Assembly: GCF_029542785.1 (NCBI RefSeq)
Contig: NC_083378.1
Coordinates: 310,001-374,000 of the forward strand
Length of the DNA stretch: 64,000 nucleotides
Direction: 5' to 3'
Source: Malassezia japonica
Lineage: Eukaryota > Basidiomycota > Malasseziomycetes > Malasseziales > Malasseziaceae
Shown: positions 1 to 9,227 of the stretch, in pieces
Layout of the letters: every line of letters starts with the position of its first letter
How positions within the stretch are numbered: position 1 is the first letter of the stretch
The notes under the pieces: generated by a model
Database searches by the model: none
The model's input: the letters and a program-made list of their open reading frames with translations, nothing else
Told to the model about the DNA's origin: nothing
Translations under genes and position numbers: made by a program

Positions 1-84
1 CTGCAACGCCGGGGCCAGCTGCTTTTCGGCGCGGGCATGTGCAGTCGTCTGGACGGACTTGCCCCTGGAATCTGTCTGTAAAAT

Positions 85-1920
85 ATGAGTCGCTTGCCGC
101 CGATCCTGCCGCCGCCACCTGGCGGGCAGTCGAGTGGCCATTCGTCCAACGTGTCGAAACTAGCCGTGCCTGAGGGGTACGGCCCGAACTCGCCGGCAGG
201 ATCGCCGCGCATGATGCTCTCCCACCACCTTCCCGGAAAGATGTCGCCGTACCGCGACTCTTCTGCGCGCTTTCAATCACTAGGAAGTCCTAGGACGAGC
301 AGCCCGCGCATCAGTGCTTTGGCACGCGACGCCGCGATGAACACGTCGCATTACCCGACCTCGTCCTCACGGCCGTCGTCCCCGTCGGCGCAGGCGTCTG
401 AGCGCTCCTTCTCGCCATCGCCCAGCTCGGCTGCACAGAGTGCAGCTGCGCGTATGAGCAGCCGGCCACCACTGCGTCGTGGATCCGACGCCCAACCCAT
501 GCCACGCAACCTCTCGGGAGACGGCGCGGTGTTTGACGAACTAATGCACACCTCTCGCTCAAACTCGCCCGCCACCGAAGATGCCCGCCGCGGCTCGAAC
601 CCCTTGGTACAGCCTGCGCCCCAGCGGCCGTACGGCGGCGAATTTAGCGGCAGCGGCCGCTACGGCGACGCGTACGGGACATCATCCAAGCGCGACTCGC
701 TCCGCGAAGGCTATCGCTACGGCGCCCCAGGCGCGTGGCGGCCCCAGAGCAACCTCGGTGGCCGCGAGAATGCTTCATGGCTGCAAGAGAATAGAAACTC
801 GCCCTTTGCCTCGAGCGCCGTGCGCGGCGGCGGAGAGGGGCAGGAGGAGGAGCGCGGCTACGACGGCGCGCCCGAAGGCACGCCACGGCCTACGCTGCGC
901 ATCCCGGACGAGCGCCGGATGGACACGGGCTCGGCGCACTCGTCGCCGGGGCCATCACCCTACGCGAGCGCCGCGCCGACGCCGCCGCCGGGCATCACCT
1001 CGTTTTCGCGCGCGGGAATGCGCCCGGGCGAGCGGTACGGCGAGTACGGCAGCGGGATGTACCGCTCCTCGTCGTTCACCGGCGCACAGGCCTACTCGCA
1101 CGCGCAGCTGCCGTATCCCCGCGGCATGGCCTACCGCCCGCCAGAGTGGCAGGGCGAGGGCTACGCATCGGACTCGGTGGCGGGCGAGGGCGAGTACCGC
1201 AAGCCGAAGTACGAAGAGGCGTACGGCGAGTATGCGGACGCGCCGCCTGCGCCTTACTATCAGGGCCAGGGCTATGCGTACGGCCGGGGCCACGACGCTG
1301 CATACAAGTACGGTGCGACGCGCGGTCAGCCCCATGCGGATATGGACGTGTCGTCGGAAGAGGAGGCGAGTGACACCGAAAAGGTGGCCGCCACCGCGGC
1401 TCCAGCACGCTACACGCCGAAGCAGGCCCCGGCGCAGGTCACCGAGAGCGACTCGGGCGGGCCGAAGCTGCATGTGTGCGATGCATGCAGCAAGACCTTT
1501 AGCCGGCGCTCGGATCTCGCGCGCCACCGGCGTATTCACACCGGCGAGCGCCCGTACCCTTGCGACTTTCCGGGGTGCGGCAAGAGCTTTATCCAGCGCT
1601 CGGCTTTGACGGTGCACTCGCGTGTGCACAGCGGCGAGCGGCCACACCAGTGCGAGTTTGAGGGGTGTGGCAAAAGCTTCTCGGATAGCAGCTCGCTCGC
1701 GCGTCACCGCCGCACACACACGGGGCGCCGCCCTTATGTGTGTGCGGTGCCGTCGTGCGGCAAAATGTTTACCCGCCGCACGACACTCAACCGCCATGTC
1801 CGCAGCCACCAGCTTCCGCTGAAGAAGAGTGCCGCTGACGACATGTACAAAGACGACGACGAGAACGCTGAAAGCGATGAGGAGGATCCCTCGGACGAAA
1901 GCAGCGAAGAACGTGCGTAG
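85..1920 (+). CDS. C2H2 zinc-finger transcription factor
   Basis: This 611-residue protein has four consecutive C2H2 zinc fingers near its C-terminus (about residues 463-577). The fingers follow the C-x2-4-C-x12-H-x3-H pattern and have TGERP-like linkers, so it should bind DNA in the nucleus. The first 460 residues are low-complexity, rich in Ser, Pro, Gly, Tyr and Arg, and the tail after the fingers is acidic (Asp/Glu/Ser), as in many fungal activators or repressors. The start is a real ATG at 85. The last codons overlap a good mini-intron match (1913-1935, GTGCGT donor, CTAAC branch site, CAG acceptor). Splicing it would change the end from EERA to EEQ, with a stop at 1938-1940, so the exact C-terminus is open. 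I cannot assign an orthologue. Confidence 0.85.
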   Translation: MSRLPPILPPPPGGQSSGHSSNVSKLAVPEGYGPNSPAGSPRMMLSHHLPGKMSPYRDSSARFQSLGSPRTSSPRISALARDAAMNTSHYPTSSSRPSSPSAQASERSFSPSPSSAAQSAAARMSSRPPLRRGSDAQPMPRNLSGDGAVFDELMHTSRSNSPATEDARRGSNPLVQPAPQRPYGGEFSGSGRYGDAYGTSSKRDSLREGYRYGAPGAWRPQSNLGGRENASWLQENRNSPFASSAVRGGGEGQEEERGYDGAPEGTPRPTLRIPDERRMDTGSAHSSPGPSPYASAAPTPPPGITSFSRAGMRPGERYGEYGSGMYRSSSFTGAQAYSHAQLPYPRGMAYRPPEWQGEGYASDSVAGEGEYRKPKYEEAYGEYADAPPAPYYQGQGYAYGRGHDAAYKYGATRGQPHADMDVSSEEEASDTEKVAATAAPARYTPKQAPAQVTESDSGGPKLHVCDACSKTFSRRSDLARHRRIHTGERPYPCDFPGCGKSFIQRSALTVHSRVHSGERPHQCEFEGCGKSFSDSSSLARHRRTHTGRRPYVCAVPSCGKMFTRRTTLNRHVRSHQLPLKKSAADDMYKDDDENAESDEEDPSDESSEERA

Positions 1921-2571
1921 TTTGGCTAACCGCAGAGTAGTGTCTTTTTGCATAGGCTTTGCCGCCATAGATCGAGTTATGAGCATGTTGTGGATACAGA
2001 AAAGAGAGGGTGGGAAGAGGAGGTGGCGGGGGCGGAGGGCGTATGGATGGGAGGACAGATGGAGCGAGTATCACTAGAGATAGCATAGTGCAAGGACAAG
2101 AGAAAAGAGGTAGCGAAAGCACGGGCAGTCGCCGAGCAAAACAAGGCCACACAAGCACAAAGGCGGCGGCGGCCAGCACACCCTACCGAATTCGCAGCAA
2201 TGCACCGCTACAGTTTCTGCTTTTTTCGCGGTCGTATCCGCGCTCTATCCATGCACAATAGGGGAATCGACTAGGATCTGACATGATCTCGGCATTTTTC
2301 CCCGTAGCAAAGCCACGCCCTCGGCTACCCCGCAGACTCTGCTTCTGGCACTGCGCCTCTTGCCCATGCGCTCTCCTTTGCTTTCCTCTTTTCCCCTTCT
2401 TTTTTTCCCTTCCCCGCTTCTTTGCCTTCCCCTCCCGCTTCCTTATCGCCTCGCACCAGCCACATGCCGCACGAACCACCTACTCCACCTCTCCATGGAC
2501 CGTGCGTCGCATCGCCCACGCGGCGATCTGCGCACGGAGCACGTCTTCTATCACCGATCGCAGCTACATGA
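1921..2571. other. Long convergent intergenic region
   Basis: This 651-bp gap between two convergent genes is the longest in a window where convergent gaps are usually 0-40 bp. It holds a strongly pyrimidine-rich tract on the + strand (about 2362-2453, runs of C and T) and a purine-rich stretch (about 1995-2040). A 35-codon ATG-initiated reading frame on the + strand (2464-2571) ends with its stop codon touching the DHODH stop codon. I recognise no RNA gene or conserved protein here. Confidence 0.5.
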
Positions 2572-4593
2572 CTAAATCACGCGGTGCTTATCCGCGTCGC
2601 GGAACGCGTTGGCCTGCTGCAGCACCGGGCTCGAGAGCTTCTGGTCTTTGGGCGCACGCAGGCCCGACGGCGTCGTCGCCGGGGCACCCGACGGCTTCGT
2701 CTGGCCCGGGACGTCGACGTGCGTCGCGTCGTGCACGGCCTGGTGCAGGACCTCGCCCTGGGTGAGGTGCTGCTCGCTGGCGGTCGCCAGGATGTGCTCC
2801 GGCACGCTCGACGCGCGCTGCGGCAGGCCGAGGCGGTGCACGCCGTCCTCGTGGAAGTGCGGCGTGTCGTCGAGCACGCGGTGCACCTTGTCGAGGAGGT
2901 CAATGTACTCGGTATCCTGCGCGTCCACATGGAACGGCACCGCGCGGCGGTGCTCCGTGTCGTGGTGCGACGCCGGGGCATGCAGCGAGGTGCGCAGGTG
3001 CTCGAGCTCGTTGCGCACGCTCACGACACTGCGGTCGAACGCGTCCTGCGCGCCAGGGAAAAGACCGACGTTCTTGATCGGGTCCGGCGCGTAGGTCTCC
3101 GGCTCGCCCTTGGGCACCGCGGTGCCGACGACCTGCGCCCAGGTCTTGCCTTCGGCACGCAGGATCTCGGTCACTTCGTCCTTGATGCGGCGGGGGAGGC
3201 CCGCGCCCTGGTACGCCAGCGCCGTGTACAGCTGCACGGCGCTCGCGCCCGCCTTGGCAAAGTCGAGCGCGTCCTGGCCGCAGGAGATGCCGCCGCAGCC
3301 GATCAGCGGGATCTTGCCGCGGTTGCGCGCGTGGATCGTCGAGAGCGCGTGGAGCGCGAGCGGCTTGACCGGGGGCCCGCTCAGGCCGCCCGCCTCGTGC
3401 ACGTACTCGTGCGAGAGCAGGCCGGCCGGGCGCGAGATGGTCGTGTTGCTCACAATGATACCGTCGATGCCCGTGTTCTCTGCCGCGTCCGACACGTCGT
3501 GCAGCTCGGTCTCGGACAGGTCCGGCGCGACCTTGACGAGGAGCGGGAGCGCGGCGCCCTCCGGCGCGGCCTTGACGACGCCGTCGCGCGCACGCACCAC
3601 GTCGCGCAAGAGGCCCTCGAGCACGCTGCGGCGCTGCAGGCGGCGCAGGCCCGGCGTGTTGGGGCTGCTGACGTTTACGACGATCATGTCGGCGTACGGC
3701 CCGAGGCGCTGGACGCCCTCGACGTAGTCCGTGACCGAGTCCTCGCGGCTCGTCTTGTTCTTGCCGAGGTTAATCGACAGGAGGCGGTCCTGTTTCAGGC
3801 TGCGCGGCACGCCGAAGCGGTCGAGCAGCGCGGTGTCTGCGCCCGGGTACGCCGCAAAGAGCTGCGCGCGCGCGAGCTGCGTCGGGTCGCGCTGCACCTC
3901 CTCCATTCCGAGGTCCGTCACGAGCGCACGGCCGGCGGCGAGCACGCGGACGACCCAGCCCTGGAGGCGCTCGTTCAGGCGCTGCTCCACGGCCGCGTGG
4001 CCCTCCGAGTTGAAGCCCATGCGGTTGATCACCGCGGCGTCGAGCGGCAGGCGGAACATGCGCGGCAGCGGGTTGCCGGGCTGCGGCTCCGGCGTCACGG
4101 AGCCGACTTCCACGAGGCCAAAGCCGAGGTCAAACAGGCCGTCGATCGCCTCGGCCTGCTTGTCAAAGCCCGCCGCAAGGCCGATCGGGTTCGAGATCTT
4201 CTTGCCGAATAGCTCCGTGTGCAGCACCTCGTCGTCCACGCCGCAGTCCCGCGGACCGAGGCCCCACTTGAGCACCTTGACCGCAAACTTGGAGCCCGAC
4301 TCGGGGTCGGTAAACAGCTGGAGCATCGGTGCAAAGACGTAGCGGTGCACGCCCGCGCGCGAGTCCATGCAGTACACGCCAAAGCATGCACCACCAAACA
4401 GCGCAACGAGCGTGATGGAACGTGCGACCGCACGGCGCGTCGCCTTGTTCACCTTTGGCGGCGGCGGCGGCGGCGACGACGGGAGGGGGCCCGGGCGGCC
4501 CTCCATCTGGATGCCGCGGCGTGCACTCATCTGCGCACGCCGGATAGGCGCCGCAGCGCAGCGGCGCAGGGGGGCAGCGAAAACGGCACGCAT
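2572..4593 (-). CDS. URA9: Dihydroorotate dehydrogenase, class 2 (mitochondrial)
   Basis: This enzyme oxidises dihydroorotate to orotate in pyrimidine synthesis and passes electrons to ubiquinone in the inner mitochondrial membrane. The 673-residue product starts with an Arg/Ala-rich presequence, then one membrane segment at about residues 59-75, then the FMN-binding barrel. Visible motifs are NPIGLAAGFDK, VNVSSPNTPGLR (with the catalytic serine of class 2 enzymes), LLVKVAPDLS, SNTT and the phosphate-binding GGISCGQDALDFAKAGAS. I chose the ATG at 4593 because it begins a typical targeting peptide; the in-frame extension to 4698 runs into the LSM8 promoter. The tail after the barrel (about residues 495-673) is unusual: it is His/Asp-rich and absent from the enzymes I know. 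It is transcribed divergently from LSM8 across 90 bp. Confidence 0.93.
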   Translation of the reverse strand: MRAVFAAPLRRCAAAPIRRAQMSARRGIQMEGRPGPLPSSPPPPPPKVNKATRRAVARSITLVALFGGACFGVYCMDSRAGVHRYVFAPMLQLFTDPESGSKFAVKVLKWGLGPRDCGVDDEVLHTELFGKKISNPIGLAAGFDKQAEAIDGLFDLGFGLVEVGSVTPEPQPGNPLPRMFRLPLDAAVINRMGFNSEGHAAVEQRLNERLQGWVVRVLAAGRALVTDLGMEEVQRDPTQLARAQLFAAYPGADTALLDRFGVPRSLKQDRLLSINLGKNKTSREDSVTDYVEGVQRLGPYADMIVVNVSSPNTPGLRRLQRRSVLEGLLRDVVRARDGVVKAAPEGAALPLLVKVAPDLSETELHDVSDAAENTGIDGIIVSNTTISRPAGLLSHEYVHEAGGLSGPPVKPLALHALSTIHARNRGKIPLIGCGGISCGQDALDFAKAGASAVQLYTALAYQGAGLPRRIKDEVTEILRAEGKTWAQVVGTAVPKGEPETYAPDPIKNVGLFPGAQDAFDRSVVSVRNELEHLRTSLHAPASHHDTEHRRAVPFHVDAQDTEYIDLLDKVHRVLDDTPHFHEDGVHRLGLPQRASSVPEHILATASEQHLTQGEVLHQAVHDATHVDVPGQTKPSGAPATTPSGLRAPKDQKLSSPVLQQANAFRDADKHRVI

Positions 4594-4683
4594 GCTCTCG
4601 ACAAGAAGCCACGGTCCGCCGCCCCGGACCCGGTTTCCTTGCACGTGACGGCGGGCGGCCTCGGCGCGCCTTTTCCACACGCG
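4594..4683. promoter_or_regulatory. Divergent promoter DHODH / LSM8
   Basis: This is the 90-bp space between the two start codons. It contains one CACGTG palindrome (4642-4647) in the longer form GCACGTGAC, a motif found in many promoters of the window. Confidence 0.55.
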
Positions 4684-5018
4684 ATGTCCTCGCTGCAAGG
4701 CTACATGGAGCGTACGTCGTGATTCTTACCCAGAGCAAGTCCTGCTCGTGACGCAGGACGGGCGTGTGCTCGTGGGCAATCTGCGGGGGTACGACGCGCT
4801 GGGCTCGCTCGTGCTCTCGGAGTGTGTCGAGCGCATCTTTAGCCGCGACGCAGGCGTCGAAGAAGTGCCGCTGGGCGTGTATATCCTGCGTGGCGACAGC
4901 ATGTACGTCTCGAGACTAACGCAGATCCCTTGTCGGCGACTTGGATCTCGAGCGCGACCGCAAAACGGACTGGGCGTCGCTGACGGCCGAACCGATCCCC
5001 GTGACCAAACACACCTAA
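4684..5018 (+). CDS. LSM8: U6 snRNA-associated Sm-like protein Lsm8
   Basis: Lsm8 is the nuclear-specific member of the Lsm2-8 ring that binds the 3' end of U6 snRNA. Two 22-nt introns (4712-4733 and 4903-4924) must be removed. The spliced product is 96 residues, the same length as human LSM8. It shows Sm motif 1 (VLLVTQDGRVLVGNLRGYD) and Sm motif 2 (GVYILRGDSISLVGDLD). Without splicing the protein ends in nonsense directly after IRGD-like YILRGDS. The 3' end faces ERG6 across 39 bp. Both introns have the form GTACGT plus CTTAC/CTAAC and CAG. Confidence 0.94.
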
Positions 5019-5057
5019 GATACCCTTTGTTGTAGAAAAGATTGTGCTACTGTACGT

Positions 5058-6225
5058 CTACTGGGGCTTGCGAGCGACAAAGAACATCATGGGGGTGAAG
5101 AGCTTGGTCTGGCCACCGGCGACGAGCGCATCGGCAGCGACCTTCAGCGATTCGCCCACGTCGTAGGTGCCCTTGGGGACGAGGCCAAAGCGCTCGAGGA
5201 TCTTGACCGCGTTCTGCGTGGTAAACTTGCCGAACCACGTCATGCGCCAGCACATCACCAGGTCCCACGCAGTCTGCACCTTGCGGATGTCGCCCTCGAG
5301 AGGGTAGTACCAGGGGATCTTGTCGCCCTTGTCGGCCAGGTCCTCGTCCACCTCGATCTGGAAGCCGACCGTCTTGAGCGCATTGCGCGCCTGGACAATG
5401 GAGCGCATCTCGGGGATACCGTCGCCGAGCTCAATGCCGTGGGCAATGCGGCGGTGCTCGGGGTTCGAGCCGTCGTAGTTGTCGGTCATGCACCACTCGT
5501 ACAGACCAAAGATACCGCCGGGCTTGAGCACCGAGAGGATCTCGCCGTAGACGCCTTCCCAGGTGGGGGCGTGGCACGTCGCCTCGATCGCGTACACAGC
5601 GTCGAAGCTGTTGGGGCCAAACTGCTCCTTGAGGTTCATAAAGTCGCCCTTTACAAACTCGATCTGGTCAGAGAGACCGGCCTTTTCGGTATAGCGGCGG
5701 GCACGCTCGACCTGGTACGCATTGTTGTTCACACCAACAATGTTCACGCCGGCGAAGCGGGCAATCTCGCGCGCAGGGCCACCGACACCGCAGCCCACGT
5801 CGAGCACGCGCATGCCGGGACGCAGCTGCATCATAAAGGCAAGGTAGTGCTCGTGGCGGGCCAGCGCCTGGTAGAAGGCCTCGCCGGGGTAGTAGCGCGC
5901 AAAGTGGAAGTTCATGCCCCAGCCGTACTCGTACAGGTCCGTCGCACCATCGTAGTAGCCGTTCACCACCGAGGTGTACTGGTCCAGACGGTTCGCCTGG
6001 TCCGTCTCAGAGTCCTTGCGCGAGTCGCTCTGCCAGAACTTGGTGTAGTCGGCAATGCCCTCGTTGTTGCGGAGCTGCTGGTTGGAAGTGGTGCTGTCGT
6101 TAGTCTGCTCGTGATTCGCGTGGATTCTCAGGGACTTGAATGGGTTGCTCGAAAGCAATCTCTCATGAATGATCAAGAGAATCTTCTTCATCACAGAATC
6201 CACCTTGGGCTACGTACAGAGACAT
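5058..6225 (-). CDS. ERG6: Sterol 24-C-methyltransferase
   Basis: Erg6 transfers a methyl group from S-adenosylmethionine to C24 of zymosterol in ergosterol synthesis, at the ER or lipid droplets. The product shows the family signatures YEYGWGMNFHFARYYPGE, the SAM-binding VLDVGCGVGGPAREIARF, YAIEATCHAPTWEGVYGEI and the C-terminal sterol methyltransferase region ending in FTPMMFFVARKPQ. I place a 124-nt intron at 6094-6217 (GTACGT donor, CTAAC branch site, CAG acceptor). This leaves an 8-nt first exon and gives MSLTTSNQQLRNNEG, 347 residues in all. The alternative is an unspliced start at the ATG at 6191, which would add an odd hydrophobic N-terminus. The gene lies downstream of CRIPT on the same strand. 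Confidence 0.93.
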
Positions 6226-6409
6226 CGCGGTTGGTACGGAACCACGCTTTCCCAAAATGACCTGATCTCGCGCGTCTTCTGCGCAGCCCACGTGATGCAA
6301 CCGCCGCCGGATCGGGCGTAGCGCGCGCGAAGAAACGTGGGCGTGGCGCGTGCAGCGTCGCGTAGGTTGTCGAAGGCACCGTCGTGGATGGGGGGGAATA
6401 GAGGGTATA
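6226..6409. promoter_or_regulatory. ERG6 upstream region
   Basis: This 184-bp region lies between the CRIPT stop codon and the ERG6 ATG. It carries one CACGTG palindrome at 6289-6294, about 65 bp from the start codon. Confidence 0.45.
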
Positions 6410-6798
6410 CTATGAAGACTGCTTGTAGCGCGAGGTATCCAGGATCTGTTTGCCACAGATAGCACACAGCCCTTTTTTGTACGCGCACGCTGCGTGAGAA
6501 ATACGACGTACCCTGGCAGTAGGCCGCGCGCTCCTGCGACACGCGCTGCTTGCACAGCTTGCACTTGGCATCCAGGGGAGAGAAGCGCGCAGACTTTGAC
6601 AGGAGCTTGTTCTCGCCGACCTTGCGTCCGCCCGGCGCGGGCACGCCTACGCCGCGCGCAGTGCCGGGCCGTGCCGCCGAGCCACTCGGCACGAGAAATC
6701 CGGCCGCGTTGCGGTTGCGCTGCATAAGTAACGACACGTACAAAGGGATCCGTCGTCGCTGTCTTGGACAGCGTCTTTTCGCACTTGGCACACACCAT
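6410..6798 (-). CDS. CRIPT-family cysteine-rich protein
   Basis: CRIPT was named as a PDZ-binding protein in animals, but its family is eukaryote-wide and is linked to the minor spliceosome. Two 22-nt introns (6720-6741 and 6490-6511) are removed to give a 114-residue product. It keeps paired cysteines at the N-terminus (MVCAKCEKTLSK), then GGRKVGENKLLS, CKLCKQRV, YCQACAYKKGLCAICGKQ and the ending LDTSRYKQ, all aligned with the family. Length is close to the animal protein (about 101 aa); the extra residues lie in the variable loop after exon 1. Starts are 63 bp from ASF1 on the other strand. The function here is inferred from the family. Confidence 0.9.
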
Positions 6799-6861
6799 GG
6801 TCGGCGAGTCCACGTGGCCTCCACTGGCGCGCTTTACGCGCCTGTCCGTGACGCGTCCAGG
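6799..6861. promoter_or_regulatory. Divergent promoter CRIPT / ASF1
   Basis: This is a 63-bp gap between two start codons with one CACGTG at 6811-6816. Confidence 0.5.
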
Positions 6862-7529
6862 ATGTCGATTGTGCACTTGCAAAACGTCGAGATTATCAAC
6901 AGCAAGGCGCGCTTCTCTGGTAGGTGGTTTGGCTAACAAAAAAGACCCGTATATCTTCAAGGTGACCTTTGAGTGCATCTCGCCGCTCGAGGATGGTACG
7001 TCGCGAGGCTCACCCAGACATCGAGTGGAAGTTGATCTACGTCGGATCCGCCGAATCGGAAGAGTACGACCAGGAGCTCGACAGCTGCATGGTCGGGCCG
7101 GTGCCGGTGGGCGTAAACTCGTTCGAGTTCGAGGCCGAGGCGCCGTCGCCGGAAAAAATCCCGGCGACCGACCTGCTCGGCGTGACGGTGATCCTGCTCA
7201 CCGCGTCCTACAAAGACGCCGAGTTTATCCGGGTGGGGTACTACGTGAACAATGCGTACGAATCAGAGGAAATGCGCGAGGATCCCCCGGAAGAGGTGCA
7301 GCTCGACAAGGTCTGCCGCGAGGTGCTCGCGAGCAAGCCGCGCGTGACGCGCTTTAATATCAACTGGAGCGACCCCAGCCAGCCGATCAAGGCGCCGGAG
7401 GAGGCCCAGGAGGCCAATGCACAGACGACCGAGGTCGAAGAGACCGTCGAGACGACCCCGAACCCGTCCATCAGCGCAGACACGGCGGCAGACGTCGCTG
7501 CGAGCTCGTTCGTTCCCTTAGCGTCCTAG
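6862..7529 (+). CDS. ASF1: Histone H3-H4 chaperone Asf1
   Basis: Asf1 binds the H3-H4 dimer and hands it to CAF-1 or HIRA during chromatin assembly. Two introns (6920-6944, 25 nt, ending in AAG; 6996-7017, 22 nt) split the first 40 codons. The spliced protein has 206 residues. It shows the conserved immunoglobulin-like core: [65 protein letters not shown] and [11 protein letters not shown]. The C-terminal tail after about residue 165 is acidic and low-complexity, as in other fungi. The stop codon TAG (7527-7529) interlocks with the stop codon of DUS4 on the other strand. Confidence 0.96.
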
Positions 7530-8658
7530 GACAAATACCCCGATTCCGACAGCCAGTCGAGAATGCTCGCAGGGCTCGCAAGCGAATTAAAGTAGATCGA
7601 CTCGGCCCGGCTGGGGATGCTCTCTTCGAGCATATAGGCAAGGTGCCGGCTGGGTGAGCGAGAAAACGTACTGGAACAGCGCCACAGGCAGGCCCGTCGC
7701 AATGGCCTTTTCCGCAAACGCGGCCACGGCCGCCGGGGGGGTCTTTTCGTGCCCGGAAAAGAGCGCCTGGGTAAGTTGAAGCACGTACGGGGTTCGCAAG
7801 CAGGCCGCGCGCGCTCATCGCGCCGCGCGCGCCGGTCGCCGCACGCCAGTGCTGTGCGTCGTCCTTGGTCCATATGTCGCCGTTGACGACGGTAGGCACA
7901 ATGCCGCCCGCACCGCCATCCCCAAAGATCCAGCCGTCGCCGGGCGCAGTGCCGCGTGCAGTGTGCAGACCGCAGGCGTTCGCCGCATCGATCGCAAACT
8001 TGACCGCGTCCAGGTCGACCGGATGCGACGCCGAGGGCTGGTGCCGCGTGCGCCCGTGTACGGTAATCATCGAGGCGCCAGCATGCAGCGCATTGCGCAC
8101 AAGCGCATCCGTATTGCGCAGGTCGCTGTCGACGCGGATCTTGACACTGACGCAGTATCCGTCGCCCAGGCGCCCTTTGATGGCACGGACCATGTCGCGC
8201 ACCGTCTCGGGCTGGCGCAGCAGGTAGGAGCCAATCTGCTCGGAGTATGCCCACGCCTGGGGACACCCGCAGTTGAGGTCGACGCCGTCTACAAACGGGC
8301 TGATGAGCTCGGCGGCGTCGGCGAGCGGCGCGGGCGTGCTGGCTGCCAGCTGGCACACGAGCGCGCCACGTACACGCACCGGCGCATCGCCTTTGCGCAT
8401 GTATCCATAGTCGGGCCGCATCGTAAATACGCCGCGCTCTTCTGCATTGGTGCTAAAGTCGGCGTCGCGCGCCTGCTGGTTCCGACTAAATTCGCTGGCA
8501 AGGATCATGGGCGTCGTCGTGATCTGCGTGTCGTACTGCGCGACCAGCGCGCGGAACGGCAGCTTGGAGTAGCGCACCATCGGCGCACACACATTGATCT
8601 CAGGGAAGGCAGTGAGCAAATGGTGCGGCGGCAGCGCCAGGGGCGCGTCCGCCGACAT
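7526..8658 (-). CDS. DUS4: tRNA dihydrouridine synthase, Dus4 type
   Basis: Dus enzymes reduce uridine to dihydrouridine in tRNA using FMN and NADPH; Dus4 acts on the D-loop (positions 20a/20b in yeast). Two 22-nt introns (7767-7788 and 7650-7671) restore a 362-residue protein. Motifs are [16 protein letters not shown] at the start of the barrel, DLNCGCPQ with the catalytic cysteine, [26 protein letters not shown] and [12 protein letters not shown]. The C-terminal helical part includes [16 protein letters not shown]. The start is the ATG at 8658; an in-frame extension upstream would run into NR2C2AP coding sequence. Start codons of the two genes lie 18 bp apart. Confidence 0.92.
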
Positions 8659-8676
8659 GGTGTCTTTCTCCACACG
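8659..8676. promoter_or_regulatory. 18-bp divergent start region DUS4 / NR2C2AP
   Basis: Only 18 bp separate the two start codons. Either transcription of each gene begins inside the coding region of the other, or both mRNAs have nearly no leader. No CACGTG is present. Confidence 0.5.
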
Positions 8677-9200
8677 ATGAAAAATCAGCTGCAGGACGCC
8701 GCGCGTGTGCGGTAGGTGGTCTAACTGATGCAGAGCCTCGATCGGGTCCTCGAAGGAGGCCAAGTGTGCGCTGGACGACAGTAACGAGACGTGCTGGACG
8801 GTGGAGCTGGTAGGTGCATGGACTGACGCAGGGCTCGCCGAGCACGTCGGCAGCAGCGACGCTCACCTGTGTGCTGAGCGCGCCGATCGCCATCAGCACG
8901 CTCCAGGCGCTGCAGTGCACGTTTGCCGGCGGATTCGCTCCGATTCGCGTCGTGTCGATGGCGGGCTTTACAGCGCCGGATGCGCCAAAAGACGTCGCGT
9001 GGGTCGATCTCCACGAAGCGTACCCCGCCGACGGCAACATGGCCCAGCGTTTTGCGTACGATGCGGCGCACGTCCAGACGCGCCTGGCCGCACAAGAACA
9101 CGCAGAGGCCGCGTGTACGCACCTCGGCGTGCGCCTCGAAGGGAGTACAGATGGATTCGGGCGCGTTATCGTGTATAGCCTAGGGATATATGATGCATAG
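8677..9200 (+). CDS. NR2C2AP (TRA16)-like discoidin-fold protein
   Basis: The human relative binds the orphan nuclear receptor NR2C2; its role in fungi is unknown. Two 22-nt introns (8712-8733 with GTAGGT, 8810-8831 with GTAGGT) are removed, giving 159 residues. The spliced protein carries the family features: an N-terminal SSKEAKCALDDSNETCWTVE (the deficit-of-Cys/Trp sugar-binding-like edge), a middle FAGGFAPIRV and the terminal DGFGRVIVYSLGIYD, matching human DFFGRVVIYHL. The fold is expected to be a galactose-binding-like beta-sandwich. The identification rests on sequence memory of the human protein. It faces the next gene tail to tail across 27 bp. Confidence 0.8.
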
Positions 9201-9227
9201 AACGTCGGGGTATCGTGCTTATGTACA

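Noticed and set aside
1..84. Possible upstream exon of the zinc-finger gene
   Set aside because: The stretch is too short to judge; no clear splice sites, and the ATG at 85 is acceptable.
955..1986. 343-codon open frame opposite the zinc-finger gene
   Set aside because: It is an antisense shadow caused by high GC and biased codons; Arg/Ala/Val-rich composition and no recognisable motif.
6163..6978. Single 271-codon minus frame spanning ERG6 start to ASF1
   Set aside because: It mixes CRIPT exon 1 with out-of-frame sequence; the two 22-nt introns explain the frame changes better.
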